DNA of 64,000 bases from Nocardioides sp. 503. Its GTDB lineage: Bacteria; Actinomycetota; Actinomycetes; Propionibacteriales; Nocardioidaceae. Numbering within the stretch: position 1 is the stretch's first letter; each line of letters opens with the position of its first letter. Shown in pieces: positions 47,593 to 57,262 of this stretch. The stretch is from positions 682,001 to 746,000 of the forward strand of contig NZ_SPUI01000003.1 of the NCBI RefSeq assembly GCF_004522095.1, given 5' to 3'. The translations under genes were made by a program, and so were the position numbers. Below the pieces are notes generated by a model. The model searched no databases. It worked only from the letters and a program-made list of their open reading frames with translations, and had not been told where the DNA came from.

Positions 47593-48690
47593 TCACCAAC
47601 CGGGGTGCTGGCCCTCCAGCACGACCCGTCCCGACTGCTCGGGGTCGACGCTCACCTCGCCGGCCACCCATGCCCGGATGCCGAAGCCGGCGAGCACCTC
47701 GATCGCCCGGTCGATCTCGCCCGGGGCGGTGATCGCGACCATCCCGACGCCGCAGTTGAGGGTGGCCTCCAGGTCGGCCTGCGTGACCTTGCCTACGCCG
47801 CGCACCAGGTCGAAGACCGGCTGCGGGGTCCAGGTGCCGCGCTCGAGGGTGGCCATCAGCTCGACCGGCATGACCCGGGCGAGGTTGGCGGCGAGGCCGC
47901 CGCCGGTGACGTGCGACATCGCGTGCACCTCGACCCGGTCGGCCAGCGCCAGGCACGCCTTGGCGTAGATCCGCGTCGGCGTGAGCAGCTCCTCGCCGAG
48001 CGTGCGGCCCAGCTCGGGGACGTCCTTGTCGAGGGCCCAGCCGGCGGTGGTCAGCAGGACGTGACGCACCAGGGAGTAGCCGTTGGAGTGCAGGCCGCTG
48101 GCCTCCATCGCGATCACCGCGTCGCCGGGGCGCACGCGGCCGGGGCCGAGCAGCCGGTCGGCCTCGACGACGCCGGTCGTGGCGCCGGCGACGTCGTACT
48201 CGTCGTGGCCCAGCAGGCCCGGGTGCTCGGCGGTCTCACCGCCGACGAGCGCGCAGCCGGCCTCGACGCACGCCTCCGCGATGCCCTTGACGATCGCCGC
48301 GATGCGCTCGGGTACGACGCGACCGCACGCGATGTAGTCGGTCATGAACAGCGGCTCGGCGCCGCAGACGACCAGGTCGTCGACCACCATGCCGACCAGG
48401 TCGTAGCCGATCGTGTCGTGGACGTCCATGGCCTGCGCGATGGCGACCTTGGTGCCGACGCCGTCGGTCGAGGTCGCGAGCAGCGGGCGGTCGTAGCCCT
48501 TGAGGGCCGAGGCGTCGAAGAGCCCGGCGAAGCCGCCGAGGCCGCCGATCATCTCGGGACGGCGGGCTTTCTCGACCCAGCCCTTCATCAGCTCGATCGC
48601 GGTGTCGGCGGCCTCGATGTCGACGCCGGCCTCGGCGTAGGCGCTGCGAGAGGAGGAGGGGACGGCGGCGGTCTCGCTCACGTCGGGCAT
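47593..48690 (-). CDS. purM: Phosphoribosylformylglycinamidine cyclo-ligase PurM (AIR synthetase)
   Basis: ATP-dependent ring closure of FGAM to AIR, step five of de novo purine synthesis. 365 residues. Family segments YAEAGVDIEAADTAIELMK at the start, ATSTDGVGTKVAIAQAM near residue 75, LVGGETAEHPG, SGLHSNGYSLVR, and SHVTGGGLAANLARVMP. Follows purF by 20 nt on the same strand. Confidence 0.95.
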   Translation of the reverse strand: MPDVSETAAVPSSSRSAYAEAGVDIEAADTAIELMKGWVEKARRPEMIGGLGGFAGLFDASALKGYDRPLLATSTDGVGTKVAIAQAMDVHDTIGYDLVGMVVDDLVVCGAEPLFMTDYIACGRVVPERIAAIVKGIAEACVEAGCALVGGETAEHPGLLGHDEYDVAGATTGVVEADRLLGPGRVRPGDAVIAMEASGLHSNGYSLVRHVLLTTAGWALDKDVPELGRTLGEELLTPTRIYAKACLALADRVEVHAMSHVTGGGLAANLARVMPVELMATLERGTWTPQPVFDLVRGVGKVTQADLEATLNCGVGMVAITAPGEIDRAIEVLAGFGIRAWVAGEVSVDPEQSGRVVLEGQHPGW

Positions 48691-48709
48691 CCGTTCGGTG
48701 TCGTCGAGC

Positions 48710-50260
48710 TCAGGGATTGTTGAGGACGGGGAGCGCCTTGCCCAACGTCGGGGAGCTTAGGCTGGTCTCGAGCAGGTGCTTGCCGAGCAGGCTCGCGTCC
48801 GGGAGCTCGATGGGGTACTCGCCGGTGAAGCAGGCGGTGCAGAGGGTGGACTTCTCCTGCTTCGTCGAGTCGATCATGCCGTCGAGCGAGATGTAGCCGA
48901 GGCTGTCGGCGCCCACGCTGGCGGCGATCTCCTCGGGGGTCAGGCCGTTGGCGATCAGCTCGGCGCGCGTGGCGAAGTCGATGCCGTAGAAGCACGGCCA
49001 CTTCACGGGCGGGCTCGAGATCCGCACGTGCACCTCCAGGGCGCCGGCCTCGCGCAGCATCCGCACCTGGGCGCGCTGGGTGTTGCCGCGCACGATCGAG
49101 TCGTCGACGACCACGATGCGCTTGCCGCGGATCATGTGGTCGAGCGCGTTGAGCTTGAGCCGGATGCCGAGCTGGCGCAGGGTCTGGCTGGGCTGGATGA
49201 ACGTGCGTCCGACGTAGGCGTTCTTGACGAAGCCCTGACCGAAGGGGATCCCGCTCTCCTCGGCGTAGCCGGCGGCCGCGGGCGTGCCCGACTCGGGCAC
49301 CGGGATCACCAGGTCGGCCTCGACGGGGAACTGGCGGGCCAGCTCGCGGCCCATCTCGACGCGGGACTCGTGGACGCTGCGTCCCGCGATCGTGGCGTCC
49401 GGGCGGGCGAGGTAGACGTACTCGAAGACGCAGCCCTTGGGTGCGGGCTCGGCGAAGGTGTGCGAGCGCAGGCCCTGGTCGTCGATGACGAGCATCTCGC
49501 CCGGCTCGACCTCGCGCACCACGCTGGCGCCGATGGTGGCCAGGGCGGCGTCCTCGGAGGCGACGACCCAGCCGCGGTCGAGGCGGCCCAGCACCAGCGG
49601 GCGGATGCCCTGGGGGTCCCGGGCGGCGTAGAGGGTGTTCTCGTTCATCCAGACGAAGGAGAAGGCGCCCTTCAGCAGCGGCAGGACCTCGAGCGCGCGT
49701 TGCTCCAGCGAGGTGTCGGGGTGGTGCGCGAGCAGCGCGGTCACCAGGCCGGTGTCGTTGGTCGAGGACTCCACGTTGCGCGCGTGCAGGTCCAGCTCGC
49801 CGGGGTCCGTGGGCAGGTCCGAGACCAGCTGCGCCAGCTCCGCGGTGTTGATGAGGTTGCCGTTGTGGCCCAGCGCGATCGAGCCGTCGGCCGTCGGGCG
49901 GAACGTCGGCTGGGCGTTCTGCCAGGTGCTCGCCCCGGTGGTGGAGTAGCGCGAGTGGCCGATCGCCAGGTGGCCCTTGAGCGAGTCGAGCGTGGTCTCG
50001 TCGAACACCTGGGAGACCAGTCCCATGTCCTTGTAGACGAGGATCTGGCGGCCGTTGCTGACCGCGATCCCGGCGGACTCCTGGCCGCGGTGCTGGAGGG
50101 CGTAGAGGCCGAAGTACGTCAGCTTCGCGACGTCCTCGCCCGGAGCCCAGACCCCGAAGACCCCGCAGGCGTCCTGGGGTCCTTGGTCCTGCGGGTCGAG
50201 AGCCGCGGTGAGCCGGCCGTCTCCGCCGAGGCGCTGGCCACGACTGCTGAGGTAGGGCAC
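48710..50260 (-). CDS. purF: Amidophosphoribosyltransferase PurF
   Basis: Committing step of purine synthesis: PRPP + Gln to phosphoribosylamine. 516 residues. A ~31-residue propeptide precedes the N-terminal nucleophile Cys32 (QDACGVFGVW), then the class II glutaminase domain and the PRTase domain with the PRPP loop RIVVVDDSIVRGNT. The C-terminal cysteines in STLCTACFTGEYP and the propeptide indicate the Fe-S, B. subtilis-like type. Divergent from the sensor kinase at 50355; both promoters must fit in ~95 nt. Confidence 0.95.
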   Translation of the reverse strand: MPYLSSRGQRLGGDGRLTAALDPQDQGPQDACGVFGVWAPGEDVAKLTYFGLYALQHRGQESAGIAVSNGRQILVYKDMGLVSQVFDETTLDSLKGHLAIGHSRYSTTGASTWQNAQPTFRPTADGSIALGHNGNLINTAELAQLVSDLPTDPGELDLHARNVESSTNDTGLVTALLAHHPDTSLEQRALEVLPLLKGAFSFVWMNENTLYAARDPQGIRPLVLGRLDRGWVVASEDAALATIGASVVREVEPGEMLVIDDQGLRSHTFAEPAPKGCVFEYVYLARPDATIAGRSVHESRVEMGRELARQFPVEADLVIPVPESGTPAAAGYAEESGIPFGQGFVKNAYVGRTFIQPSQTLRQLGIRLKLNALDHMIRGKRIVVVDDSIVRGNTQRAQVRMLREAGALEVHVRISSPPVKWPCFYGIDFATRAELIANGLTPEEIAASVGADSLGYISLDGMIDSTKQEKSTLCTACFTGEYPIELPDASLLGKHLLETSLSSPTLGKALPVLNNP

Positions 50261-50354
50261 GAGGTGATTCTAGGAGATGCGGGCCCGAACCGCGGCTTCG
50301 CCCGTAGCATGGCGGGGCAGACGACGTATGGGGACGACGACGCTACGAGGTGAC

Positions 50355-52136
50355 ATGGAGCCCGAGCCCGAGCGCACGGGCGGCGACGCCGACCGGACGA
50401 GCTGGTCCGACGTCCTCTCGCGCGACGCGTTGCGCCTGATCGCCGAGGGTGTCCGCGAGATGGCCGGCTTCCAGGTAGCCCTCATCTCGGTCGTCCTCGG
50501 CGAGGACTTCCGCTCGGTCGCGATCGCGGGCAGCGAGGAGGCCCGGGCCGCCCTGTGGGACGCCGTCACGCCCGTCCGGACCATCCAGCAGGAGCTGGCC
50601 AAGGCCGAGGACTGGGGTCGCTTCAAGTACGTCCCGAGCGATCGCGTGGGTGCGATCGACGAGTGGGGCTGGGTCCCCGACTACGAGCCGTCGGACCACC
50701 CCGACGCCTGGCATCCGCTGGACCTGCTCCTGGCTCCTCTGCGCGACGACGAGGGCCGCCTGGTGGGCCTGCTGTCGATCGACCTGCCCACGAGCGGCCG
50801 GAGGCCCGACGCTCAGCAGCGCTCCCTGCTCGAGAAGTACGCCGCGCAGGCCGAGCGGGCGCTCCTGGTGGCGCTGGAGCGGCACGAGTTCTCCGAGCAG
50901 ATCCGGCTCGCCACCACGGCGCGCGAGATCGTGCGCAGCCTGAGCGTCCAGCTCCCGATCGAGGACCTGCTCGTGCAGGCGGGCTCGGCGCTCTCCGAGG
51001 GCTTCCGGGCCGGGGGCAGCTGGGTGCAGACCTTCGCCGGCGACGTGCTCGGCTCCGGGGCGCTCTACAGCGCCCGGGGCGCCGACATCGTGCTGCCGGA
51101 CGGGCTCGTGGAGGTCGCGGAGACCGCCGCGCACCAGCTGTGGTCGGTGCAGCAGTGGGTCGTGATCGAACGGGACCGGCGCGTGGAGGTGCTCACCGAC
51201 GGCCAGTCGCGCCAGATCCACGCCTTCATGGAGCGGATCGAGGCGGACTCCCTGCTGTTCGTGCCGATCGGCGCCGGCTCCACCTGCGTCGGCAACCTGG
51301 TGCTCACCCGCGTCGAGGGGCAGGCGCCCTGGGGCCGGACCGAGGCCGAGGCCGCTCTCGACATCGGCCACGACCTCGGGCGCTCGATCCTCAACGCCCG
51401 CACCTTCGCCCGCGAGCACCGGCTCGTGCAGGAGCTCACCGCCCTGGACCAGTACAAGGGGCGCCTGATCGCGACCGTCGCCCACGAGCTCAAGAACCCC
51501 CTCACGGCCATCATGGGACACCTGGAGATGCTCGAGTCCACGCCGGACCTGACGAGCCTGACCCGCAGCTCGCTCGCCGCCATCGACCGCGGCTCGCAGC
51601 GGCTGCAGCGCGTCATCGACGACCTGCTCCTGCTGTCCAAGGTCGGCGACCCCGAGACCGCGATCATCCCGGCGCCGGTCGCGCTGCAGCCGGTCCTCGA
51701 GGACCTGGCCGAGCTCAACGCCGTTGCCGCCCAGCGCGCCGGGGTCGCCATCCGGCTGGAGATGCCGGAGGCCGAGGTGCTCGCGCTCGGGGACGCCGAG
51801 GAGCTCGACACCGCCCTGGGCAACGTGCTCAGCAACGCGGTGAAGTACGGGCGCTCCGGCAGCGACGTGACGGTCGAGCTGGCCCGGGAGGACGACGAGG
51901 TCGTCGTCACGGTCCGCGACCAGGGGATCGGGATCTCGCCCGAGGACCGGGCGCAGCTCTTCACGGAGTTCTTCCGCTCCTCCAACCCTCAGGCGGTCGC
52001 CCAGCCCGGCACCGGGCTGGGGCTGGCCATCGTCCAGCGGATCGTGCAGCGCCACGGCGGCGCCATCACCGTCGACTCCGAACTCGGCGTCGGCAGCGCG
52101 TTCACGCTGCGGCTGCCCGCGGCCGTCAGCGGCTGA
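50355..52136 (+). CDS. GAF-domain sensor histidine kinase
   Basis: 593 residues, no TM helices. GAF-like domain at ~15-175, a second GAF-like segment at ~200-350, then His377 in VAHELKNPLTAIMGHLEML (HisKA). The ATPase has NVLSNAVKYG, VRDQGIGISPEDR and GTGLGLAIVQRIVQ. Start chosen at 50355 because GAGG lies 4 nt before it; upstream in-frame ATGs at 50277 and 50328 are alternatives. No response regulator is adjacent. The 3' end overlaps the convergent FAD gene by 11 nt. Confidence 0.87.
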   Translation: MEPEPERTGGDADRTSWSDVLSRDALRLIAEGVREMAGFQVALISVVLGEDFRSVAIAGSEEARAALWDAVTPVRTIQQELAKAEDWGRFKYVPSDRVGAIDEWGWVPDYEPSDHPDAWHPLDLLLAPLRDDEGRLVGLLSIDLPTSGRRPDAQQRSLLEKYAAQAERALLVALERHEFSEQIRLATTAREIVRSLSVQLPIEDLLVQAGSALSEGFRAGGSWVQTFAGDVLGSGALYSARGADIVLPDGLVEVAETAAHQLWSVQQWVVIERDRRVEVLTDGQSRQIHAFMERIEADSLLFVPIGAGSTCVGNLVLTRVEGQAPWGRTEAEAALDIGHDLGRSILNARTFAREHRLVQELTALDQYKGRLIATVAHELKNPLTAIMGHLEMLESTPDLTSLTRSSLAAIDRGSQRLQRVIDDLLLLSKVGDPETAIIPAPVALQPVLEDLAELNAVAAQRAGVAIRLEMPEAEVLALGDAEELDTALGNVLSNAVKYGRSGSDVTVELAREDDEVVVTVRDQGIGISPEDRAQLFTEFFRSSNPQAVAQPGTGLGLAIVQRIVQRHGGAITVDSELGVGSAFTLRLPAAVSG

Positions 52137-53526
52137 CGCGGCCCGCCAGCTGGACGCGCGCCACGGCAGCAGCCTGGGCGCGGATCTCGGGGATCGCGGT
52201 CGACTCCCACAGCACGCCCTTGCGCGGCGGGCCCACGGCGTAGAGCCCCGGGACCGGGTGGCCCTCGCCGTCCAGGAGACCGCCGTCGGCGGCCGTGGCG
52301 AGTCCGAGGTGCAGCGCGTCGGGGGCCGCGAGACCGCGCTCGCGCAGGGCCAGCAGCAGCGGGTCGCCGCTGCGGGTGATGTCGGGTGAGGGGCCCGTGC
52401 AGTTGACCAGGGCGTCGGCCGGGACCGGCGCGCCGACCTGGCCGATGTGGACGTCGCAGCGCCGGCCGCGGTCGACCACGCGGGCGATGCCGCCGGAGAG
52501 CACCACGAGGCGGCCCTCGGCCTGGTAGGCCTCGAGCCGCGCGGCCACCTCGGGGGCCATGCGGTGCCGGCGTACCTCCCAGAAGCGTGCGTGCGTGTCC
52601 AGGAAGCGCCGACGCTCGTCGAGGCTCATGCCCTGCCAGATCGCCTGCGTCTGCGGGCGCAGGCCGTCGACGACGGCGCGCCAGTCGACGCCCTGGGCCT
52701 CGGCGGCCGCGACCTGCTCGGTGAAGAACGCCGCCAGGCTGTCGGAGGTCACCGGGTGCTCGACGGTCGGGCTGACCCAGGCCGTGGACTGCTGCCCGAC
52801 GTGGGGGAACGGCAGCAGACCGTGGCGGCTGGTCATCACGACCCGGCGCGAGGCGTGCTCCTCGAGGAAGGTGATCGCGGTGTCGATCGCCGTCAGGCCG
52901 GTCCCGACCACGACCGCGGTGGCGTCCCCGGGCAGCAGGTGGAGGTCGGCGAGGTTCCAGGGGTTGGGCAGGTGCCAGGGTGCCGGGGGCAGGGTGTCGC
53001 CGTCGACGACGAGCGCGCGGGGCTCCTGGTTGCCGTAGGCCAGGACGACGGTGTCGGCGACGGAGAAGGTGTCGGCCGAGCGCAGCTCGTAGCCGCCGCC
53101 GGGCAGCGGGACGATGTCGTCGACGCGTCCGGCCCGCACGGTGAGCCGGTGGTCGGCCACGCTGGCCAGCGTGTCCTGGAGGTAGGCGGCGTAGTCACGG
53201 CGCGGGAGGAAGCCCTGCGGGTCCACGTCCCGGCCGGTGCGCGCGGCCCACTCCAGGAGGTCGGAGGGCACGTCGGCCCAGGCGCTCATGTGGCGCGCGC
53301 GCACGTTGAGCAGGTGGCGGGGGTCCGACGTCCCGTAGGCGATGCCCCGGCCCACGATGCCGCTGGCCTCGTGGATGGTGATGGCCAGGCCCTCGCCGCC
53401 CGGCGCGCTCAGCAGGTTGACCGCGGTGAGGACGCCGCTGGCACCGCCACCGACGATGGACACCCGGGTCGCGGGCGCGGCCGGCGGCGAGGGTGCGGGA
53501 GGACGCGTCGGGTACAGGGTAGCCAC
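52126..53526 (-). CDS. FAD/NAD(P)-binding oxidoreductase (NAD_binding_9, COG4529-like)
   Basis: 466 residues. FAD loop RVSIVGGGASGVLTAVNLL, the family segment VGRGIAYGTSDPRHLLNVRA, and a second nucleotide site AVVVGTGLTAIDTAITFLEE. The C-terminal ...YAVGPPRKGVLWESTAIPEI holds the last FAD contacts. Related to uncharacterised YdhS-type proteins; substrate unknown. GTG at 53526 or TTG at 53532 may be the start; neither has a separated ribosome site, so leaderless translation is possible. Confidence 0.83.
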   Translation of the reverse strand: MATLYPTRPPAPSPPAAPATRVSIVGGGASGVLTAVNLLSAPGGEGLAITIHEASGIVGRGIAYGTSDPRHLLNVRARHMSAWADVPSDLLEWAARTGRDVDPQGFLPRRDYAAYLQDTLASVADHRLTVRAGRVDDIVPLPGGGYELRSADTFSVADTVVLAYGNQEPRALVVDGDTLPPAPWHLPNPWNLADLHLLPGDATAVVVGTGLTAIDTAITFLEEHASRRVVMTSRHGLLPFPHVGQQSTAWVSPTVEHPVTSDSLAAFFTEQVAAAEAQGVDWRAVVDGLRPQTQAIWQGMSLDERRRFLDTHARFWEVRRHRMAPEVAARLEAYQAEGRLVVLSGGIARVVDRGRRCDVHIGQVGAPVPADALVNCTGPSPDITRSGDPLLLALRERGLAAPDALHLGLATAADGGLLDGEGHPVPGLYAVGPPRKGVLWESTAIPEIRAQAAAVARVQLAGRVSR

Positions 53527-53597
53527 CCTCAAAGTCTAGTGCTTTTATCGAGATGATGCGAAAGCGACACTCGGGTCACCTGGTTCCGAGGCGGTCG

Positions 53598-54941
53598 CTA
53601 CCGGGCGAGGTTGCGCAGCAGCAGGGCCTCGGCGAGCACCACGCGCGCGAACTCCGCGAGGTGCAGCCCCTCGTTGGCGCCGTGGGCGCGGGTGTCGGGG
53701 TCCTCGACGCCGGTGACCAGGACGCTGGCCTGCGGGAACGCCTCGAGGAACTCCGCGATGAACGGGATCGAGCCGCCCACGCCCATGTCGACGGGGGCGA
53801 CGCCGTCCCAGGCCTCCTCGAACGCCGCCCGCGCGGCGTCGTAGGCCGGGCCGGTCGCGTCGATCTGGGTGGCCTCGCCGGTGTCGACGACGGTGACGGT
53901 GAGCTCCGCGCCCCACGGCACGTGGGCCTCCAGGTGGGCCCGCAGGCAGGCCAGCGCGTTGGCCGTGGTGTCGCCCGGCGCGACCCGGAGGCTGATCTTG
54001 GCGCGGGCGGCAGGCACGAGGGTGTTGCTGGCGCCGTCGACCTTGGGCGCGTCGAGGCCGGTGATCGAGAGCGCGGGCTTGGTCCACAGGCGCTCCACCG
54101 CGGAGCCGGTGCCGATCCACTCGATGCCGGGCACGGCGCCGGACTCGGCGCGCAGGCGCTCCTCGGGGTAGGTGACATCGGCGGCCGGACCGGAGTGCAG
54201 ACCGGCGATCGCGACGTCGCCCGCGTCGTCGTGGAGGCTGGCGATGACCCGGCTCAGCGCGATGATCGAGTCGGGCACGAGCCCGCCCCACATGCCGGAG
54301 TGCACGGCGTGGGTGAGCGTGCGCACCTCGACGTCGACCCGGACCAGGCCGCGCAGGCTGGTCGTGAGCGCGGGCTCCCCGATGTCCCAGTTGCCGGAGT
54401 CGGCGATCACGATCACGTCGGCGCGCAGCTTGTCGTGGTGCTCCTTCAGCAGCGCGGGGAGGGTGTCGGAGCCGACCTCCTCCTCGCCCTCGATGAACAT
54501 GGTCACGCTGACCGGCAGGTCGGCGCCGAACACGCGGATCGCGCCCAGGTGGGCGGCGATGCCGGCCTTGTCGTCGGCCGCGCCGCGGGCGTAGAGCCGT
54601 CCGTCGCGCTCGGTGGGCTCCCAGGGCGGGGAGTCCCAGTCGGCGTGGTCGTTCTCCGGCTGGACGTCGTGGTGGGCGTAGAGCAGCACCGTCGGCGCAC
54701 CCTCGGGACCGGCCTTGTGGGCGATCACGGCGGGCGCCCGGCCGTCGGCCTCGGCGCTGACGATCTCGACGGTGTCGAAGTCCTCGGCGCGGAACAGCTC
54801 CGCGACCGCCTCGGCGCTGCGCTGCACCTCGCCGGCGCGCGCGGGGTCGGCGCTGACGGACTCGATGCGCACCAGGTCCTCGAGGTCCTGGCGGATGCCG
54901 GGGAGCAGGTCGTTGACGCGGGCTCGGATGTCGTCGCTCAT
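53598..54941 (-). CDS. M20 family dipeptidase
   Basis: 447 residues. Zinc peptidase of the M20 family: first metal site LLYAHHDVQPEN, the bridging region RGAADDKAG, the Glu pair in IEGEEEVGS, and a C-terminal His in RAHGANEGLHLAEF. The dimerisation domain sits in the middle. Close to carboxypeptidase G/CNDP-like dipeptidases; cytosolic (no signal peptide). ATG at 54941 preferred to the TTG three codons upstream. Confidence 0.9.
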   Translation of the reverse strand: MSDDIRARVNDLLPGIRQDLEDLVRIESVSADPARAGEVQRSAEAVAELFRAEDFDTVEIVSAEADGRAPAVIAHKAGPEGAPTVLLYAHHDVQPENDHADWDSPPWEPTERDGRLYARGAADDKAGIAAHLGAIRVFGADLPVSVTMFIEGEEEVGSDTLPALLKEHHDKLRADVIVIADSGNWDIGEPALTTSLRGLVRVDVEVRTLTHAVHSGMWGGLVPDSIIALSRVIASLHDDAGDVAIAGLHSGPAADVTYPEERLRAESGAVPGIEWIGTGSAVERLWTKPALSITGLDAPKVDGASNTLVPAARAKISLRVAPGDTTANALACLRAHLEAHVPWGAELTVTVVDTGEATQIDATGPAYDAARAAFEEAWDGVAPVDMGVGGSIPFIAEFLEAFPQASVLVTGVEDPDTRAHGANEGLHLAEFARVVLAEALLLRNLAR

Positions 54942-54962
54942 GCCGGCCAACCTATCCGCGGC

Positions 54963-55337
54963 TCAGTTGACGATGGCCTGGTAGGTCCGACGGCCGGGGT
55001 CGCTGGGCACCAGGAAGAGCGTCGTGGACCGGAACCCACGACGGCGTAGGACGTAGCTGCCCTGCGGCGGGCCCGCGGTGCGCGAGGAGAAGGTCAGGGC
55101 GAAGCGGCGCTGGTGGCCTGGTGCCGTGTGCGGCAGGTTCGTGACCTCGGTCAGCCGCACCGGCCACGCGCCGGCCTTGCTCGTGAGCCGGAACGAGCGG
55201 CGCACGAGCGGCTTGAAGCGCCGGCGGCGGTAGAGCCGCGGCGCGGACGCGTCGGCCGGGAAGGCCCAGGCGAACGGCGCGAGGACCACCGCGGAGGCGC
55301 CCGCGCCCAGGAGCGCGCGACGTGAGGTGTGGGTCAT
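54963..55337 (-). CDS. Tat-exported DUF6916-domain protein
   Basis: 124 residues with a twin-arginine signal (THTSRRALLGAGASAVVLAP) and cleavage likely after ASA near residue 32. The mature part has the small beta domain also seen in the 55382 protein: ending of the type QRRFALTFSSRTAGPPQGSY ... TTLFLVPSDP. Diverges from its paralogue at 55382 across 44 nt. Function unknown; export fits a surface or envelope role with the neighbouring tail-collar proteins. Confidence 0.72.
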   Translation of the reverse strand: MTHTSRRALLGAGASAVVLAPFAWAFPADASAPRLYRRRRFKPLVRRSFRLTSKAGAWPVRLTEVTNLPHTAPGHQRRFALTFSSRTAGPPQGSYVLRRRGFRSTTLFLVPSDPGRRTYQAIVN

Positions 55338-55381
55338 GGGGTGCTCCGGGGTGAGAGGGGGAACGGGCTTAGCATCGGCGG

Positions 55382-55702
55382 ATGGCCGGACTGGGATGGG
55401 TGACCTACGACGACTTCGCGACGCACGTCGGGGAGACGTTCCACGTGACGCAGAGCGCCGTTTCGGGCTCCGTCCTGAGCCTGCTGCTCGTGGACGCCGC
55501 CGTCGGGACCGAGGCCGGCGGGCCGGGCCCCGAGGGCCAGGAGCGCCTGCAGTTCTCGCTCGTCTTCGGAGGTCCCGCCGCCCCGGCGCTTCCCCAGGGG
55601 AGCTACGCGCTGGCGCACGAGGAGCTCGGTGAGCTCGAGCTCTTCCTGGTGCCCATCGGCGCGGACGCCGACGGGGTCCGCTACGAGGCCGCCTTCGCCT
55701 GA
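55382..55702 (+). CDS. DUF6916-domain protein, no signal peptide
   Basis: 106 residues: GWVTYDDFATHVGETFHVTQ, then ...EGQERLQFSLVFGGPAAPAL, PQGSYALAHEELGELELFLV. The PQGSY-x(8-10)-hydrophobic-LVP pattern is shared with the Tat-exported paralogue at 54963. Unlike that copy it lacks an export signal. This family is repeatedly found next to phage-tail-collar-like genes in actinobacteria; role not known. Confidence 0.72.
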   Translation: MAGLGWVTYDDFATHVGETFHVTQSAVSGSVLSLLLVDAAVGTEAGGPGPEGQERLQFSLVFGGPAAPALPQGSYALAHEELGELELFLVPIGADADGVRYEAAFA

Positions 55703-55719
55703 GTCGTGGTGTCCCGGGC

Positions 55720-56211
55720 TCACGGCGCCCGCCACTCCATCCGGCGGTAGACCCCGCGCTCGGCGGCCGTGACGAAGCCGAGCCGGCGGTAGAGCTCGGC
55801 CGCGCGGTTGTGGACCTCGACGTGGATGCTGAGGATGCGACCCGAGGCGGCCGCCTCCTCCTGGAGCCGCCTCAGCAGGTCGCCGCCGATGCCGGCCCCG
55901 CGGAACTCCGGCAGCAGGGCCAGGTCGACGACGCGGATGTCGTCGGGGCGGCGGTCGACGTACAGCCTGCCGGCGGGCCGCCCTCCGACCTCGATGACGT
56001 CGAACGTGCCGGTCGGGTTGTGCTGCCGGTACTGGGTGTCCTGGGCGTCGAACTGCATGCGGACGAAGGCCTCACGCTGGCCGGGCGCCCAGGTCACCTG
56101 CGACAGCTCCTCCTCACGCGTCGAGGAGTAGACGTGCAGGAGGAGGTCGCGGTCACGGTCGGTCGCGGGTCGCAGGGCGACCCGGCCCAGGGTGGAGGCG
56201 AGGTGGCTCAC
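55720..56211 (-). CDS. GNAT family N-acetyltransferase
   Basis: 163 residues. GNAT fold with the acetyl-CoA loop LLPEFRGAGIGGDLLRRLQE near residue 100 and the C-terminal HNRAAELYRRLGFV. Starts 4 nt after the stop of the tail-collar gene at 56216 and is co-directional with it, so probably in the same operon. In similar loci a GNAT is a regular companion; it may acetylate one of the adjacent proteins, but this is a guess. Confidence 0.82.
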   Translation of the reverse strand: MSHLASTLGRVALRPATDRDRDLLLHVYSSTREEELSQVTWAPGQREAFVRMQFDAQDTQYRQHNPTGTFDVIEVGGRPAGRLYVDRRPDDIRVVDLALLPEFRGAGIGGDLLRRLQEEAAASGRILSIHVEVHNRAAELYRRLGFVTAAERGVYRRMEWRAP

Positions 56212-56215
56212 GACG

Positions 56216-56743
56216 TCACGGCCGCGTCGGGAAGACGCCCTGGAGGGCGATGTTGAAGTAGACGGTCAGGTAGGGCTGCAGGTTGTTGTGCGGCTGGTCG
56301 GAGCCGACGGGACCCATGCTCTCCTCCGCCATGGGCGTGAGGTCGGACGGCGGGGACCGGTAGGCCGTCCCGCCCGAGGACCGGGCGAGGACCCGGTCCG
56401 TACCGGGTGTCTGGAGGTCGGCCCGCCCGGAGGCGTCCGCGGACATGGCGTGGGCATGGCTCGGCAGCTGGCTCGGCAGCAGGGTCACGGCGTCCGTGCC
56501 GCCGCTCTCGCCGAGGTCGCGTGCGGTGAGTCCCGGCCCCTGGCCCGGGTGCATCGGCGCCCTGGCGCGCAGGTCCGGGAGCGCGAAGGTCGACGCGCCG
56601 TTGCCGCCGTACGTCGTGCCGAGGAGCGCGAACAGGGCGGTGTTCTGCGACACCGGAAGAAGCTGACCGTCGCACCAGGCCCAGCCCTTGGGCGCGAAGC
56701 TGAACGGGAAGATCCGGATCTCGGCGATGAACGGGTCGGACAT
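56216..56743 (-). CDS. Tail-collar domain protein (MdpB/microcystin-dependent-like), third in tandem
   Basis: 175 residues. Begins IAEIRIFPFSFAPKGWAWCD, followed by GQLLPVSQNTALFALLGTTYGG and the LPDLRARAPMHPGQG motif. This is the phage tail collar fold (PF07484) of MdpB-like bacterial proteins. Ends NLQPYLTVYFNIALQGVFP like its two neighbours. No phage structural or lysis genes lie nearby. Confidence 0.83.
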   Translation of the reverse strand: MSDPFIAEIRIFPFSFAPKGWAWCDGQLLPVSQNTALFALLGTTYGGNGASTFALPDLRARAPMHPGQGPGLTARDLGESGGTDAVTLLPSQLPSHAHAMSADASGRADLQTPGTDRVLARSSGGTAYRSPPSDLTPMAEESMGPVGSDQPHNNLQPYLTVYFNIALQGVFPTRP

Positions 56744-56752
56744 GACGGTCCT

Positions 56753-57253
56753 TTACGAGGGAGAGGGGTAGAGGCCGAAGCGGGAGATGATGAAGTGGAC
56801 GCAGAGGTAGGGCTGCAGGTTCGAGTGAGGCTGCGAGCCACCCGCGGGACCGACGGAGGCGAGCGCCATCTGAGTCGACGCGGTCGACTGGCGATAGGCG
56901 CTCACCGTCGGGCTCGAGGCCAGCACCGCCCCCTGCGGGTTCGGCCCCCCGGAGCCGGTCGTGGCGACCAGCGGGTGCCGGTGCGGCGGGAGCTCCTGGG
57001 ACGTCAGGGTGACCTCCTCGAGGCCACCGCTGTCGCCGAGGACGAACCCGTTCCCCTGGTGGACCGGCAGCCGTCCACGCAGGTCGGGCACGGCGAAGGT
57101 GCTCTCGCCATCACCTCCGTAGGTCGTGCCGATCAGCTGGAAGAGCACGTCGTTCTCGGAGATGGGCAGGAGCTGCCCGTGGCAGAGCTCCCACCCGTCG
57201 GGCGCCCAGCTGCCGGCGTACAGCTTGATCTCTCCGACGTACGGCTGCGCCAT
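56753..57253 (-). CDS. Tail-collar domain protein (MdpB-like), second in tandem
   Basis: 166 residues, clearly paralogous: VGEIKLYAGSWAPDGWELCH, GQLLPISENDVLFQLIGTTYGG, VPDLRGRLPVHQGNG, and the end SNLQPYLCVHFIISRFGLYP. Diverged from the flanking copies (about half the residues shared by eye), so duplication is old rather than recent. Co-directional, 9-nt gaps on both sides. Confidence 0.83.
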   Translation of the reverse strand: MAQPYVGEIKLYAGSWAPDGWELCHGQLLPISENDVLFQLIGTTYGGDGESTFAVPDLRGRLPVHQGNGFVLGDSGGLEEVTLTSQELPPHRHPLVATTGSGGPNPQGAVLASSPTVSAYRQSTASTQMALASVGPAGGSQPHSNLQPYLCVHFIISRFGLYPSPS

Positions 57254-57262
57254 GTCAGGTCC